A DNA stretch of 63,419 nt from Polyangiaceae bacterium (GTDB lineage: Bacteria; Myxococcota_A; Polyangia; Polyangiales; Polyangiaceae). Made by a program: the position numbers and the translations under genes. The DNA lies in NCBI GenBank assembly GCA_029261965.1, contig JAJDAH010000378.1, forward strand, positions 1-63,419, given 5' to 3'. This document shows, piece by piece, positions 54,749-62,268 of the stretch (its first letter is position 1; every line of letters begins with the position of its first letter). The notes under the pieces were generated by a model, which saw only the letters and a list, made by a program, of their open reading frames with translations, searched no databases and was not told where the DNA came from.

Positions 54749-55714
54749 TCAAGGGACCTGCCCCGGCGTGAGTCCCGCGTCCGAGCCAACGGTCGCAGCA
54801 ACATCCGCCGCCTGAGCTTGATCTTCACGCACCTCGGCGATCTTGTCGACAAGCGGGATGATCGCGTAGCTTAGAACGATTGAGAAGGACACGAGGTAGG
54901 CAAGTCTTGTAATGCGGCGTCCGGTCGCGCACTGAGTGAGGCCCAGTATCAAGAGCAGCCACCCGAAGCCCACGACTGGTGCAACAGCGTATGTTGCGAG
55001 AACAAACGCCAAAAGCAGCCAATCCGCGGCGGCGCTATACCGATTCTTCGGCAGTACAAACATCACCCCGATGACAGCTTCGATTATCAGAGTCGCCCAG
55101 GTCAATCCGAACGCTAGAGCGGAAAGCGCCTGCGGGATAATGAGTGTGGCTGTGTCGCCAGGTAGCCCGTTGCGCAAGAGCCCGCGGAACAGGATCATGT
55201 CGTGGAGAAGCGTTCCACTGTCGGTCACGCCGAGGAGAAGGACGAAGTCGCGAAATCGGCCATCTAGAACCAGACTGGCAGTAAAGAAGGTGCCGTCTCG
55301 GTAGTCTGACGACAGTATCCCCTTCCATATCGCGGCGGCGCAGAACACGGTGCCCAGCAGGGCCCTCGCGTTCCACGCCAACGCTACGATTCTCTCCCTT
55401 GCTCGCATCGAAAGCGCCACCGACCAGCACCAGTAGGCAAGTAGATAGTCGTGGTTGTCAGAAGGCCATTCGAGTCTGAGCGTCGTCAAAAGCGCGATGG
55501 GCACCCAGAGCAGATAGCTCTGAGCTGCTCGCGGACTCAGCAGGCCCAAGGCAGCGAGCGCAGTTGCGCCGAAACGAATTGAATCAGCTCCTACGGGTCT
55601 AAGCAGCAAGTAGAGTAGCGTAACCCGCCCGGCAATTTCTTCTGGCGGAGCATCAAGAACGTCTGAGACGAACTGGGCCCCGCGTTTACGGAGGGCTGCG
55701 AACGTCAACCTCAC
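54749..55714 (-). CDS. HTTM-like (vitamin K-dependent carboxylase-like) membrane protein
   Basis: 321 residues with about eight membrane helices and a short acidic tail. RLEWPSDNHDYLLAYWCWSV and WKGILSSDYRDGTFF resemble the HTTM family, named from bacterial relatives of gamma-glutamyl carboxylase. A large extracytoplasmic carboxylase domain is absent, so no reaction can be assigned. GTG start, overlapping the upstream small gene by 29 bp. Probable partner of that small protein. Confidence 0.6.
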   Translation of the reverse strand: MRLTFAALRKRGAQFVSDVLDAPPEEIAGRVTLLYLLLRPVGADSIRFGATALAALGLLSPRAAQSYLLWVPIALLTTLRLEWPSDNHDYLLAYWCWSVALSMRARERIVALAWNARALLGTVFCAAAIWKGILSSDYRDGTFFTASLVLDGRFRDFVLLLGVTDSGTLLHDMILFRGLLRNGLPGDTATLIIPQALSALAFGLTWATLIIEAVIGVMFVLPKNRYSAAADWLLLAFVLATYAVAPVVGFGWLLLILGLTQCATGRRITRLAYLVSFSIVLSYAIIPLVDKIAEVREDQAQAADVAATVGSDAGLTPGQVP

Positions 55715-56087
55715 GCAACCTCTCCATCGTCAGCGTTGCATCGGAGAAAACCACTCGGTTCACCTGAACTCGCACGCCGTTGAAGCCAGGCGGGTGCTCA
55801 ACAGCAAGTACGTCCTCGCCCAGGCCTTCGAGAAGCTCGAGCGCAGGGAAGATTTTTGCGGTGTGCTCTGCACGTGCGGGCGGCTTCGCGCCAACTATCC
55901 TGGGCTCACTCTCTGCGCCGAGCGCGTAGTACCTGAGCGTTCGGAACCGGGCGCTGTCAGTCGTGGCAAACATGCCAAACCCTCCGCCTTTCCAAGGGGA
56001 GAGATCCGTCGTTGCCGTGAGTCCAACTTGGACCACGGCAACCGCGACCAGCACAGCGGGTGGCAGTTTCCAAATGGGCGTGCTCAT
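55686..56087 (-). CDS. Small single-helix protein with WKGGGFGMF motif, HTTM partner
   Basis: 133 residues. One N-terminal hydrophobic helix (PPAVLVAVAVVQVGLTA) is followed by DLSPWKGGGFGMFATTDSAR and a compact alpha/beta region (FRTLRYYAL; VRVQVNRVVFSDATLTM). Small proteins of this kind are often encoded next to HTTM genes (recalled, not checked). Function unknown. ATG start overlaps the previous stop by four bases (ATGA). Confidence 0.7.
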   Translation of the reverse strand: MSTPIWKLPPAVLVAVAVVQVGLTATTDLSPWKGGGFGMFATTDSARFRTLRYYALGAESEPRIVGAKPPARAEHTAKIFPALELLEGLGEDVLAVEHPPGFNGVRVQVNRVVFSDATLTMERLREVDVRSPP

Positions 56088-56686
56088 TCGCCGGCATCGC
56101 GCGCATCGGCGCCTGCGGTCTCTACGGTCCCGTCCGGTACCTCCCGGCGTTGACCCGAATCGGCACGATTCGATTTCGCGGCCGCGTCGATCACACGAGC
56201 TTTGCGCGTCCCTGCATCGCCGGGTGGGGCCTCTTCCCAGAAACCCCTGATCCGATGTTCCTTCCGGGAAGCGACCTCCAGAATATCAACCTCGTACCTA
56301 CCGAACGCCTTCAGGTCCATTCCCGGCGCCATCATGCCCACGACGTTGCCGCCTAGCACTTTGAGCTTCCCATCGCGGGTCTGGCCTGACCCCAGGCGAA
56401 CTCGAATGTCTCCGCCCGCGCAGGTTCCGGAGCCCGTTAGTACGAGCGCGGGCGCGCCGGCGCCTTGCGGCGTTGCAAGCTGGACCTTTGCACTGATTCC
56501 CCCGGACTCCTGCTTGGTGAGCGCAAGTTTGCCCGCGCCTCGAACCCGACCGAAGTAGTGGACTGAATACGACTGGGACGTGACGGCGGCGCATGTGCTG
56601 CCGCCTGAGCCGCCGCCATCGCACCCGATAAGCGCTGCGACCGCAGCTGACACGAGAAACGACTGCGGAGCCCCGTGGCCTCTCAC
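56084..56686 (-). CDS. Secreted lipoprotein of unknown function
   Basis: 200 residues. Signal peptide with lipobox (AALIGC, Cys22), Gly/Ser stretch, then a beta-rich domain (SYSVHYFGRVRGAGKLALTK; APALVLTGSGTCAGG; IRVRLGSGQTRDGKLKVLGG) and a polar tail. No family recognised. Possible substrate for the Lnt-like acyltransferase encoded three genes later. GTG start overlapping the previous stop (GTGA). Confidence 0.7.
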   Translation of the reverse strand: MRGHGAPQSFLVSAAVAALIGCDGGGSGGSTCAAVTSQSYSVHYFGRVRGAGKLALTKQESGGISAKVQLATPQGAGAPALVLTGSGTCAGGDIRVRLGSGQTRDGKLKVLGGNVVGMMAPGMDLKAFGRYEVDILEVASRKEHRIRGFWEEAPPGDAGTRKARVIDAAAKSNRADSGQRREVPDGTVETAGADARDAGE

Positions 56687-57375
56687 TTCGATGAAAGGAG
56701 CCGTTCCACCCGCGTGGCGTGCTTCCGAATACCTGGGTAGGGACTCTCAGCCGCCCGTGCCAACAGCGGAGCGCCGCTGACATTGGGGGGTAGAGAGCGC
56801 AGGGCATCCACAACAGCGAATTGAGCACTTCTCTCAGACCCTCGTCGAACCCCCTCTACTTCCTCGGGGTCCACCTGATCAATCGCATGCGCGGGAACTT
56901 TCCTGAGTTTGGCTTCAACGGCACGGTCAGCTATTGCACCAGCGCTGTCGAACACGCGCACCATCGCATCGACGCCTCGATCTCCACCGTGCTTTGCGAG
57001 TACCGTGAGCACGACGTCGAGCTGCTCGCTGCTAAGATGCTCGAGAACCGCAACATCAGCGAGTTCGTCAACATAGCCAGCCTGCGATACGTCGCCGCGT
57101 GTTCGAATCGCCTCGTCGTTGATCGTCGGCTTGATCCTTGGCTTGTCAGGATCAAAAATGTCATCTACCGGCAGGCTTGCCGAAAGAACCGCCGCCACCA
57201 CTTCCGCCCGAGGAGCCTCGTTGCGAGCCACGATCGGCAAGCGCGACGATTTCGTCGTAGCCGTCGTCGTTGCTATTGAGGTCTCTTCTTCTCGTTCGCC
57301 ACTCGTCACTGCGCAGCCACCAGCAACGGCAGCTGTCGCGGCTGCCAAGAGGAAATCGCGTCGAATTCTAGTCAT
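56683..57375 (-). CDS. Tat-type lipoprotein with HEAT-like helical domain
   Basis: 230 residues. MTRIRRDFLLAAATAAVAGG followed by Cys is a twin-Arg signal with lipobox, so it is probably exported folded. The domain from about 50 is helical, with repeat-like pairs (DELADVAVLEHLSSEQLDVV; GVDAMVRVFDSAGAIADRAV; PLLARAAESPYPGIRKHATR), suggestive of HEAT repeats. Likely a binding or scaffolding subunit. The ATG at 57375 is preferred because GAGGAG lies 9 nt upstream; a GTG at 57384 abuts that site. 24 bp after the metzincin gene. Confidence 0.7.
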   Translation of the reverse strand: MTRIRRDFLLAAATAAVAGGCAVTSGEREEETSIATTTATTKSSRLPIVARNEAPRAEVVAAVLSASLPVDDIFDPDKPRIKPTINDEAIRTRGDVSQAGYVDELADVAVLEHLSSEQLDVVLTVLAKHGGDRGVDAMVRVFDSAGAIADRAVEAKLRKVPAHAIDQVDPEEVEGVRRGSERSAQFAVVDALRSLPPNVSGAPLLARAAESPYPGIRKHATRVERLLSSK

Positions 57376-57399
57376 TGCTCTCACTCCTCAGCCCACCCA

Positions 57400-58503
57400 C
57401 TACGGGCACGCATTCAAGTCCGGAAACAGCGTGTCCTCGTAGACCTCGGTACACTGGGTAGTCGTCACCTCGCGCCCGGCTGCCGAGCACATGAAGTTGC
57501 GCCCGCCCTCGGAGCCTGAGCAGTCAGTGGTGGTGTGTGACTGTCCTACGCGATGGCCCCATTCATGGACGTAGATCGACGCTCGGTCTACGTCTTTTTT
57601 GATGAGGACCCACCTACGGTTCCCGCCGGGCGCCCAGCCGTTGAACCCCTTGTAGCTCTCAGTTTCCGCGTCCCACTGGTTAATCGAGTCGACGTAGATG
57701 AAGTTGATGTGTTCCTCGTGTGTCGAACTCTCAGCTGCCAACGCCTCTTCGAAAGTGGCCTTGTAATCGTCACACGATTCCAAACTGAACAGCTCGCGAT
57801 CGGGCCCCGAGGGTCCATCGAAGAAGATGTCGAGACAGTCCTCCTCAGAGTGTCCCTTGCTGGTCAGCTCATGAAACTTCCGGGTTTCATCGTATCGGAA
57901 GTTCCACTGTTCGGCACCAGCACAATGCCCCGAGATGACGTCGAACCCCTCGGTCGATGCATTGTAGTATCCAACGTCCAAATTGTCGGCGAAGTCCTGA
58001 TTCTCTGCGACTGTATCACCGGTAATGGTTCCCCCAACCTCCTGCTGGTAGAACCTCGCGGATGCTAGTTTGACTTCGGGATCGATCCGGTAATCGTTCG
58101 TATCGTCGCTACCCGGCTCGGCGCTTCCGCAGTTCTCGCCGTTCGTGTCACACGGAATCAAGGTGACCGTCTGGTACCCACACACGGGAAAATTGCGCGC
58201 GCGCTGCCGGTAGGTGTCTGTATGATCCGGGGCCGACGTATCAACGGTCCCGAAGTTGTTCTTGGTCCCCTCCACGTCCATTTCGATACCGACACTACTC
58301 AGCGTGTAGCTGTAGATCGTGGCTGTCACGTAGACGTTATCGAACTCACTAGTGTGATTTTCGGAGTGAAGGATGTTGATGAACACGCCGCCTTTGGTCG
58401 CTTCCATTTCGGTAGCACTCAACGAACGGGTGGCCTGCGCTGCGTAGGTTTCGCCGGCCAACAGGAGCCCGACGGCAGGCAGCAGATAGTGGTGGAATCT
58501 CAT
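57400..58503 (-). CDS. Secreted metzincin-type zinc protease with a double-Gly leader-like prosegment
   Basis: 367 residues. A Sec signal (1-21, MRFHHYLLPAVGLLLAGETY then A) is followed by QATRSLSATEMEATKGG (23-39). This looks like the leader ending of double-glycine peptides: LSxxEM then Gly-Gly at 38-39. The mature part contains the full metzincin zinc motif HEWGHRVGQSH (313-323) and a probable Met-turn at M338 (GRNFMCS), so it should be an active metalloprotease. Cysteines at 108, 118, 125, 194, 223, 244, 328, 339, 351 and 366 suggest disulfides. AGGGAG lies about 8 nt before the ATG. The C39 domain encoded five genes downstream is the obvious candidate to cut after Gly39. Confidence 0.82.
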   Translation of the reverse strand: MRFHHYLLPAVGLLLAGETYAAQATRSLSATEMEATKGGVFINILHSENHTSEFDNVYVTATIYSYTLSSVGIEMDVEGTKNNFGTVDTSAPDHTDTYRQRARNFPVCGYQTVTLIPCDTNGENCGSAEPGSDDTNDYRIDPEVKLASARFYQQEVGGTITGDTVAENQDFADNLDVGYYNASTEGFDVISGHCAGAEQWNFRYDETRKFHELTSKGHSEEDCLDIFFDGPSGPDRELFSLESCDDYKATFEEALAAESSTHEEHINFIYVDSINQWDAETESYKGFNGWAPGGNRRWVLIKKDVDRASIYVHEWGHRVGQSHTTTDCSGSEGGRNFMCSAAGREVTTTQCTEVYEDTLFPDLNACP

Positions 58504-58513
58504 AACAATCTCC

Positions 58514-59086
58514 CTATGGACTACTGGGCGAACCACACAGATCGTCGTCGTCACAATCTTCGAAGCCTAACTGGCCGGGCCCTTCATCGGCGCATTTTGC
58601 GAAAGGAACGCTGATGGTAGAGCAGCACGTCAGGAGGTTGGAGAACTCTGCCTCGGTGCCCTGATCCGCCGCGAGCTCCTGCCCATCGATACAGCGCTGC
58701 TCACAATCGGCCCGAAAGTACGCCGGACAGCTGTCGAAGAGGTGACCGCACACCTGCCCGCACGGACCGGGCCCGAACCGCCCAGAGTCCGGCGTGGAGC
58801 CGCCGGAGTCGGGCGTCGAAATCGAGGAGTCAGGTTTCACGCCGGCGTCGGGCGCCGAAGTCATGGAGTCAGGTCTTACGCCGACATCGGGGTTGCCTGG
58901 GCCCGCTCCACCCGCTGCTGCCATGCCACCGGCACCCGTTCGGGAGTCACCTGCGCCACTATCAAGGACCGCAGCGCCGCCCACTCCTCGCACCCCGGCG
59001 TCCGGGCTCAAAGCCCCAGAGTCAGTCTGCCCACCGCACGCCGGAACGGCAAGAAGGCAAGCAAGCGCCCCCCCTAGTGACGTCAT
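58514..59086 (-). CDS. Cys-rich lipoprotein with Asp/Pro/Ser repeat linker
   Basis: 190 residues. Signal with lipobox (LLAVPAC, Cys17), then an acidic linker with repeats of PDxGVxPDSxxS and STPDSG to about 105. A compact Cys-rich domain follows (CGQVCGHLFDSCPAYF, CEQRCIDGQ, LTCCST, CADEG, DCDDDDLCG), probably disulfide-bonded. No family recognised. It is the first gene of the operon, 10 bp before the metzincin gene, with its own promoter directly at the start codon. Confidence 0.72.
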   Translation of the reverse strand: MTSLGGALACLLAVPACGGQTDSGALSPDAGVRGVGGAAVLDSGAGDSRTGAGGMAAAGGAGPGNPDVGVRPDSMTSAPDAGVKPDSSISTPDSGGSTPDSGRFGPGPCGQVCGHLFDSCPAYFRADCEQRCIDGQELAADQGTEAEFSNLLTCCSTISVPFAKCADEGPGQLGFEDCDDDDLCGSPSSP

Positions 59087-59092
59087 GGGTCT

Positions 59093-59122
59093 AGTCTATG
59101 CGTGCCACGAATGCGCTGTCAA
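59093..59122 (-). promoter_or_regulatory. Promoter of the eight-gene operon
   Basis: On the minus strand TTGACA (59117-59122) is followed after 18 bp by TAGACT (59093-59098). Transcription would begin at or next to the A of the ATG at 59086, giving a leaderless first gene. It is the clearest sigma-70-like promoter in the window and the only obvious one for the operon. Confidence 0.6.
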
Positions 59123-59316
59123 CCCGCTTTCCATTGGTTCCCGTAATATCTATCCGCTGCCGCGCCGTGTCAGGCTTGTCCCCTACGGACAACCGCGGAG
59201 TCGGACGCTGCGCGGCAGCACATTCCGAGAGACGGCTCGGGACCCTGGGAATCCACGGGGTGGTGCCAGATGCGGCGACTTCGTGAGGGGCGTCAATCCA
59301 GTGCTACGCTTACAGC

Positions 59317-59844
59317 ATGACACTAGATCTGCGCTTCTTCAGGCTATTGATTGGACTTTCCGCTTTGACCTACAGCGTCGTCGCACCGGCTGCGGCGCCC
59401 GAGGAGTCGTGCACAAGTGCTCTGGAATGCACTGACGGCGACTGCGTCATGGATGGCTGCGTCTGCGCGAGGCCGACCGACAGCACGATGAAGTGCCTCC
59501 GGAAGCTCGAGCTAGGGGATGGCTGCCACAAGGACGAGCAATGCGTTTTGGGAGAGTGCGCCGAGAATCTGGGATGTGGATGCATCCCTAGGGAAGGTGA
59601 GCCGGTCACTCAAGATCCCACGTTCGGCGAATGCGTGGCCATTGAGTCGGTAGACAACGAGCCGCCAGATGGAGGGGGTAGCTGCACGGTGTCTTCCGGG
59701 CATGATCGCAGCGTGGGCGTGGCAGCGCTGCTTTGCGCACTCGCGGTGATGACACGCCGCCGCGCTCGGCATGCATCGTCACTTGACGCCCCCGACGCAT
59801 CACGACGGACTCGTCCCGCGTCTCCGACGCGGCGAGATGCGTAG
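59317..59844 (+). CDS. Small Cys-rich secreted protein with MYXO-CTERM-like tail
   Basis: 175 residues. Signal peptide (FFRLLIGLSALTYSVVAPAAA), then two Cys-rich modules (CTSALECTDGDC...CVCARP; DGCHKDEQCVLGEC...CGC). Near the C-terminus a Gly-Gly-Gly-Ser-Cys is followed by a membrane helix (VGVAALLCALAVM) and Arg-rich tail, as in MYXO-CTERM sorting signals. About 35 extra residues follow the basic cluster, which is unusual. Probably surface-attached. Divergent from the operon. The 292 bp after it shows no gene. Confidence 0.68.
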   Translation: MTLDLRFFRLLIGLSALTYSVVAPAAAPEESCTSALECTDGDCVMDGCVCARPTDSTMKCLRKLELGDGCHKDEQCVLGECAENLGCGCIPREGEPVTQDPTFGECVAIESVDNEPPDGGGSCTVSSGHDRSVGVAALLCALAVMTRRRARHASSLDAPDASRRTRPASPTRRDA

Positions 59845-60136
59845 CTCACCGAACGCAACCAACCCGACAGTCTCGGGATGCCGCGCGAGGTTTGTTCTTG
59901 TGACGACTGAGCTCGTGCTCTGCTCGGGTCTGCGAGCCGATTGATCCGGAGGCGCTGCCAGTGGGAACACATCACGTGCACGATGGTAGAGCCGGCTCGT
60001 ATCCGCGCCAGGACGTCGACTTTCTTCCAAAGCTGCGGGACCGCGCCATGGTGCCTGGTGGCTCTGTCCGGCCTGCCGATGGGTCCAAGACGGTTGTGAC
60101 TACCCAGGTCCGTCCTACGCTATTCTTCCGTGCGTC

Positions 60137-60850
60137 GTGGCCGTTGACCCGAATGCCCCAACCGACACGAATGTTGGGGGGCCGTGGAGCACGAAGGATG
60201 CTTCCGCGTCGGAACCCGTGTTGCACCTCGTGGTGGGATGGTTTCTCGCCGAGCAGGATCGGGCTGGCCAGGTAGCGTCACTCGCTGGGCCGCGGTGGCT
60301 CGGGCGGGGTGAAACGAGGCCGGACGACGTCGGCGAGGCGATCGACTTCGTCGAGCAGCGGCCGGGCGAGACGCTGTCCACGCCGGCCATCAAGTCGACA
60401 TCCATCTCGCGGCGGCAGTTGCTCTTCAGTCCGGCAGGGCGGGGTGGGGTCGACGTTCGGTGCGTCGGGCGGCGGGCGCTCTTCCACAACGGCGCGAGGG
60501 TCGACGAATGCGTCGCGGCGGTGGGGGACGTGCTCGTGCTCGAGGACACAGCGGTGTTCTTGCTCGAGGAGCGCCCGACCACACTGAGCTCGGCACGGCA
60601 CTATGGGACGCCGGCGTTCCCGTTCGGCAAGTCGGACGCGCAGGGGGTCGTCGGCGAGAGCCCTGCGGCGTGGCGGCTGCGCGAGCTACTGGCGGAGGCG
60701 GCGCAGTCGGGGACGCACGTTCTCATCCAAGGAGAGTCTGGCGCGGGCAAGGAGCTCGCGGCGCGTTTCGTTCACGAGCGCTCGAAACGCGCTCGGGGCC
60801 CGCTGGTCGCGCGGAGCGCGTCTCTTCCGTGCACCCCCAATAGACTCTAG
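60137..60850 (+). pseudogene. Truncated FHA/sigma-54 activator
   Basis: 237 residues. An FHA-like N-terminus (LHLVVGWFLAEQDRAGQVA; ISRRQLLFSPAG; LFHNGARVDE) is followed by the start of the sigma-54 AAA+ domain, including VVGESPAAWRLRELL and the Walker A loop HVLIQGESGAGKELAARFVH. After ARGPLVARSASLP the homology ends and a stop follows. Walker B, the GAFTGA loop and the Fis-type HTH are absent, so it cannot activate sigma-54 promoters. Together with the kinase remnant it marks the edges of the low-G+C island. GTG start. Confidence 0.72.
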
Positions 60851-61023
60851 CACGCGCCCCGACACCATCCTCGCGGCTGACCGCGCTATGCGGCTCGCAT
60901 TCGTACTTGACTGGAGCATCGCCCCGTAACCACATGAAAAACGGAGTTGGAGCCCTTCTTCGACCTCGGTACGCTACCGACGCCGTCTCCAGCGGCGAGC
61001 CGCAACACGAGCGGGCGGAAGGC

Positions 61024-62103
61024 ATGGCGGAAGAGAATGCATCGAGGGTGTGGATCGTAGGTTCGGGGTTTAGCGTTCCACTCGGCGGCCCGACGTTGAA
61101 GACGCTGTTGAGTGGCAACTCCTTCGTCGTGCTGCGCAACTTGTATCCGGTAGACAGATTTCCCAAGCTGGGCGATGGCGACGTTGAGGCGATCTACAAG
61201 ACGTATGCGGCCGGCGTGGCGAGCAGTGCCTGGAACGATGCCGAGGCCTTCCTGAAGACGCTAGACGCTGCCGCGAACAGCGCCGAGGCGAAGGTCAAAG
61301 ATGCGAACCTCGTGTTGCTGCGACACCTCAGGGCTCCGGCGATGACTCAAAGCACGACCCCCGTTCACAAACTGGCCCCTGTTGCTCGAAGAGTCATTGC
61401 TGCCGAGTGCTGTGCGTTTCTCAAGGGTGCGGATGCCAGGGATGAGGAGTGGCGGGCGTATCGGTCGTGGGGAGCACAGCTCGACGGCGGCGATTCTGTC
61501 ATCACCTTCAACTACGACCGCGTACTGGAGCGGCTCGCAGCAGCGAAGCGCGCTCCATGCCTTGGCACTCCCCGGCTTAGCCTCGAACGCTTCGTCGGGA
61601 CGACCGGCTACGACGCCAACCTTCCCGATACGCCGAACGTCTTCAAGATGCACGGGAGCGTTGATTGGGCGGCATCTGACGACGGCATTTGCCAACGGGG
61701 CGACGAAAATGCGCTGATGTGTGACGACGACGAGTTGCTGATAGCCACGCCGGGACGCAAGAAAAGGGAGACGGTAGCGGCACGCCTGCTGGAAATCTGG
61801 AACAAGGCGATCGCGACGATTGAGCGCGCTCGCCATGTGGTTTTCGTCGGCTACCGCCTACCGGAGACGGACGGCGAGGCGCTTGAGAGGATCATGCGCG
61901 CGCTCAGACGGAATCAGAACCGGGATCTCACAATCCACATCGTTCTCGGGCCGCACGACAGCGCGGACGTTCAGCGAATGGACACGTTGATGCGATACGT
62001 CGCGCCCCAACGAACGGGTGCGACGCTCGTGCGTACGCAGCGGGCCTGGGCGCAGGACTTCATGGCGGCGTACGAGCCCGGACTGCTCGACGCGAACCCG
62101 TGA
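61024..62103 (+). CDS. SIR2-like (NADase-type) protein, probable defence effector
   Basis: 359 residues. SIR2 fold motifs: VWIVGSGFSVPLGGPTL (9-25) for NAD binding, SVITFNYDRVLERL with N163, NVFKMHGSVDW with H210, and HVVFVGYRLPETDGEALERI near the C-terminus. The Asn/His pair is that of SIR2-type NAD hydrolases found in anti-phage systems (DSR, Thoeris ThsA-like and others). No second domain is evident. The ATG at 61024 is chosen because the NAD motif follows directly; a longer frame to 60907 adds unrelated sequence. Followed 165 bp later by an unknown gene. Confidence 0.78.
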   Translation: MAEENASRVWIVGSGFSVPLGGPTLKTLLSGNSFVVLRNLYPVDRFPKLGDGDVEAIYKTYAAGVASSAWNDAEAFLKTLDAAANSAEAKVKDANLVLLRHLRAPAMTQSTTPVHKLAPVARRVIAAECCAFLKGADARDEEWRAYRSWGAQLDGGDSVITFNYDRVLERLAAAKRAPCLGTPRLSLERFVGTTGYDANLPDTPNVFKMHGSVDWAASDDGICQRGDENALMCDDDELLIATPGRKKRETVAARLLEIWNKAIATIERARHVVFVGYRLPETDGEALERIMRALRRNQNRDLTIHIVLGPHDSADVQRMDTLMRYVAPQRTGATLVRTQRAWAQDFMAAYEPGLLDANP

Positions 62104-62268
62104 GATCACGCCGACGATAGGCGCCACCACCAGCGCGCGCGTGGGAGCCCGTTGGCGAGCGCTGCCGCGTGGCGCCTCCGTTGCGTGCCCTCTAGTGTGT
62201 TTGATACGTCTGGCATCGCCTCAGAAACATCGCGATAATTCGAGCAGCATTGGAGGCTCGACACAGTC

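Noticed and set aside
52755-58503. Bacteriocin/RiPP export cluster
   Set aside because: No ABC transporter or short precursor peptide; the Gly-Gly protein is a 367-residue protease with a Sec signal.
60907-61023. N-terminal extension of the SIR2-like protein
   Set aside because: The 39 extra residues have no SIR2 similarity; the NAD motif starts just after the ATG at 61024.
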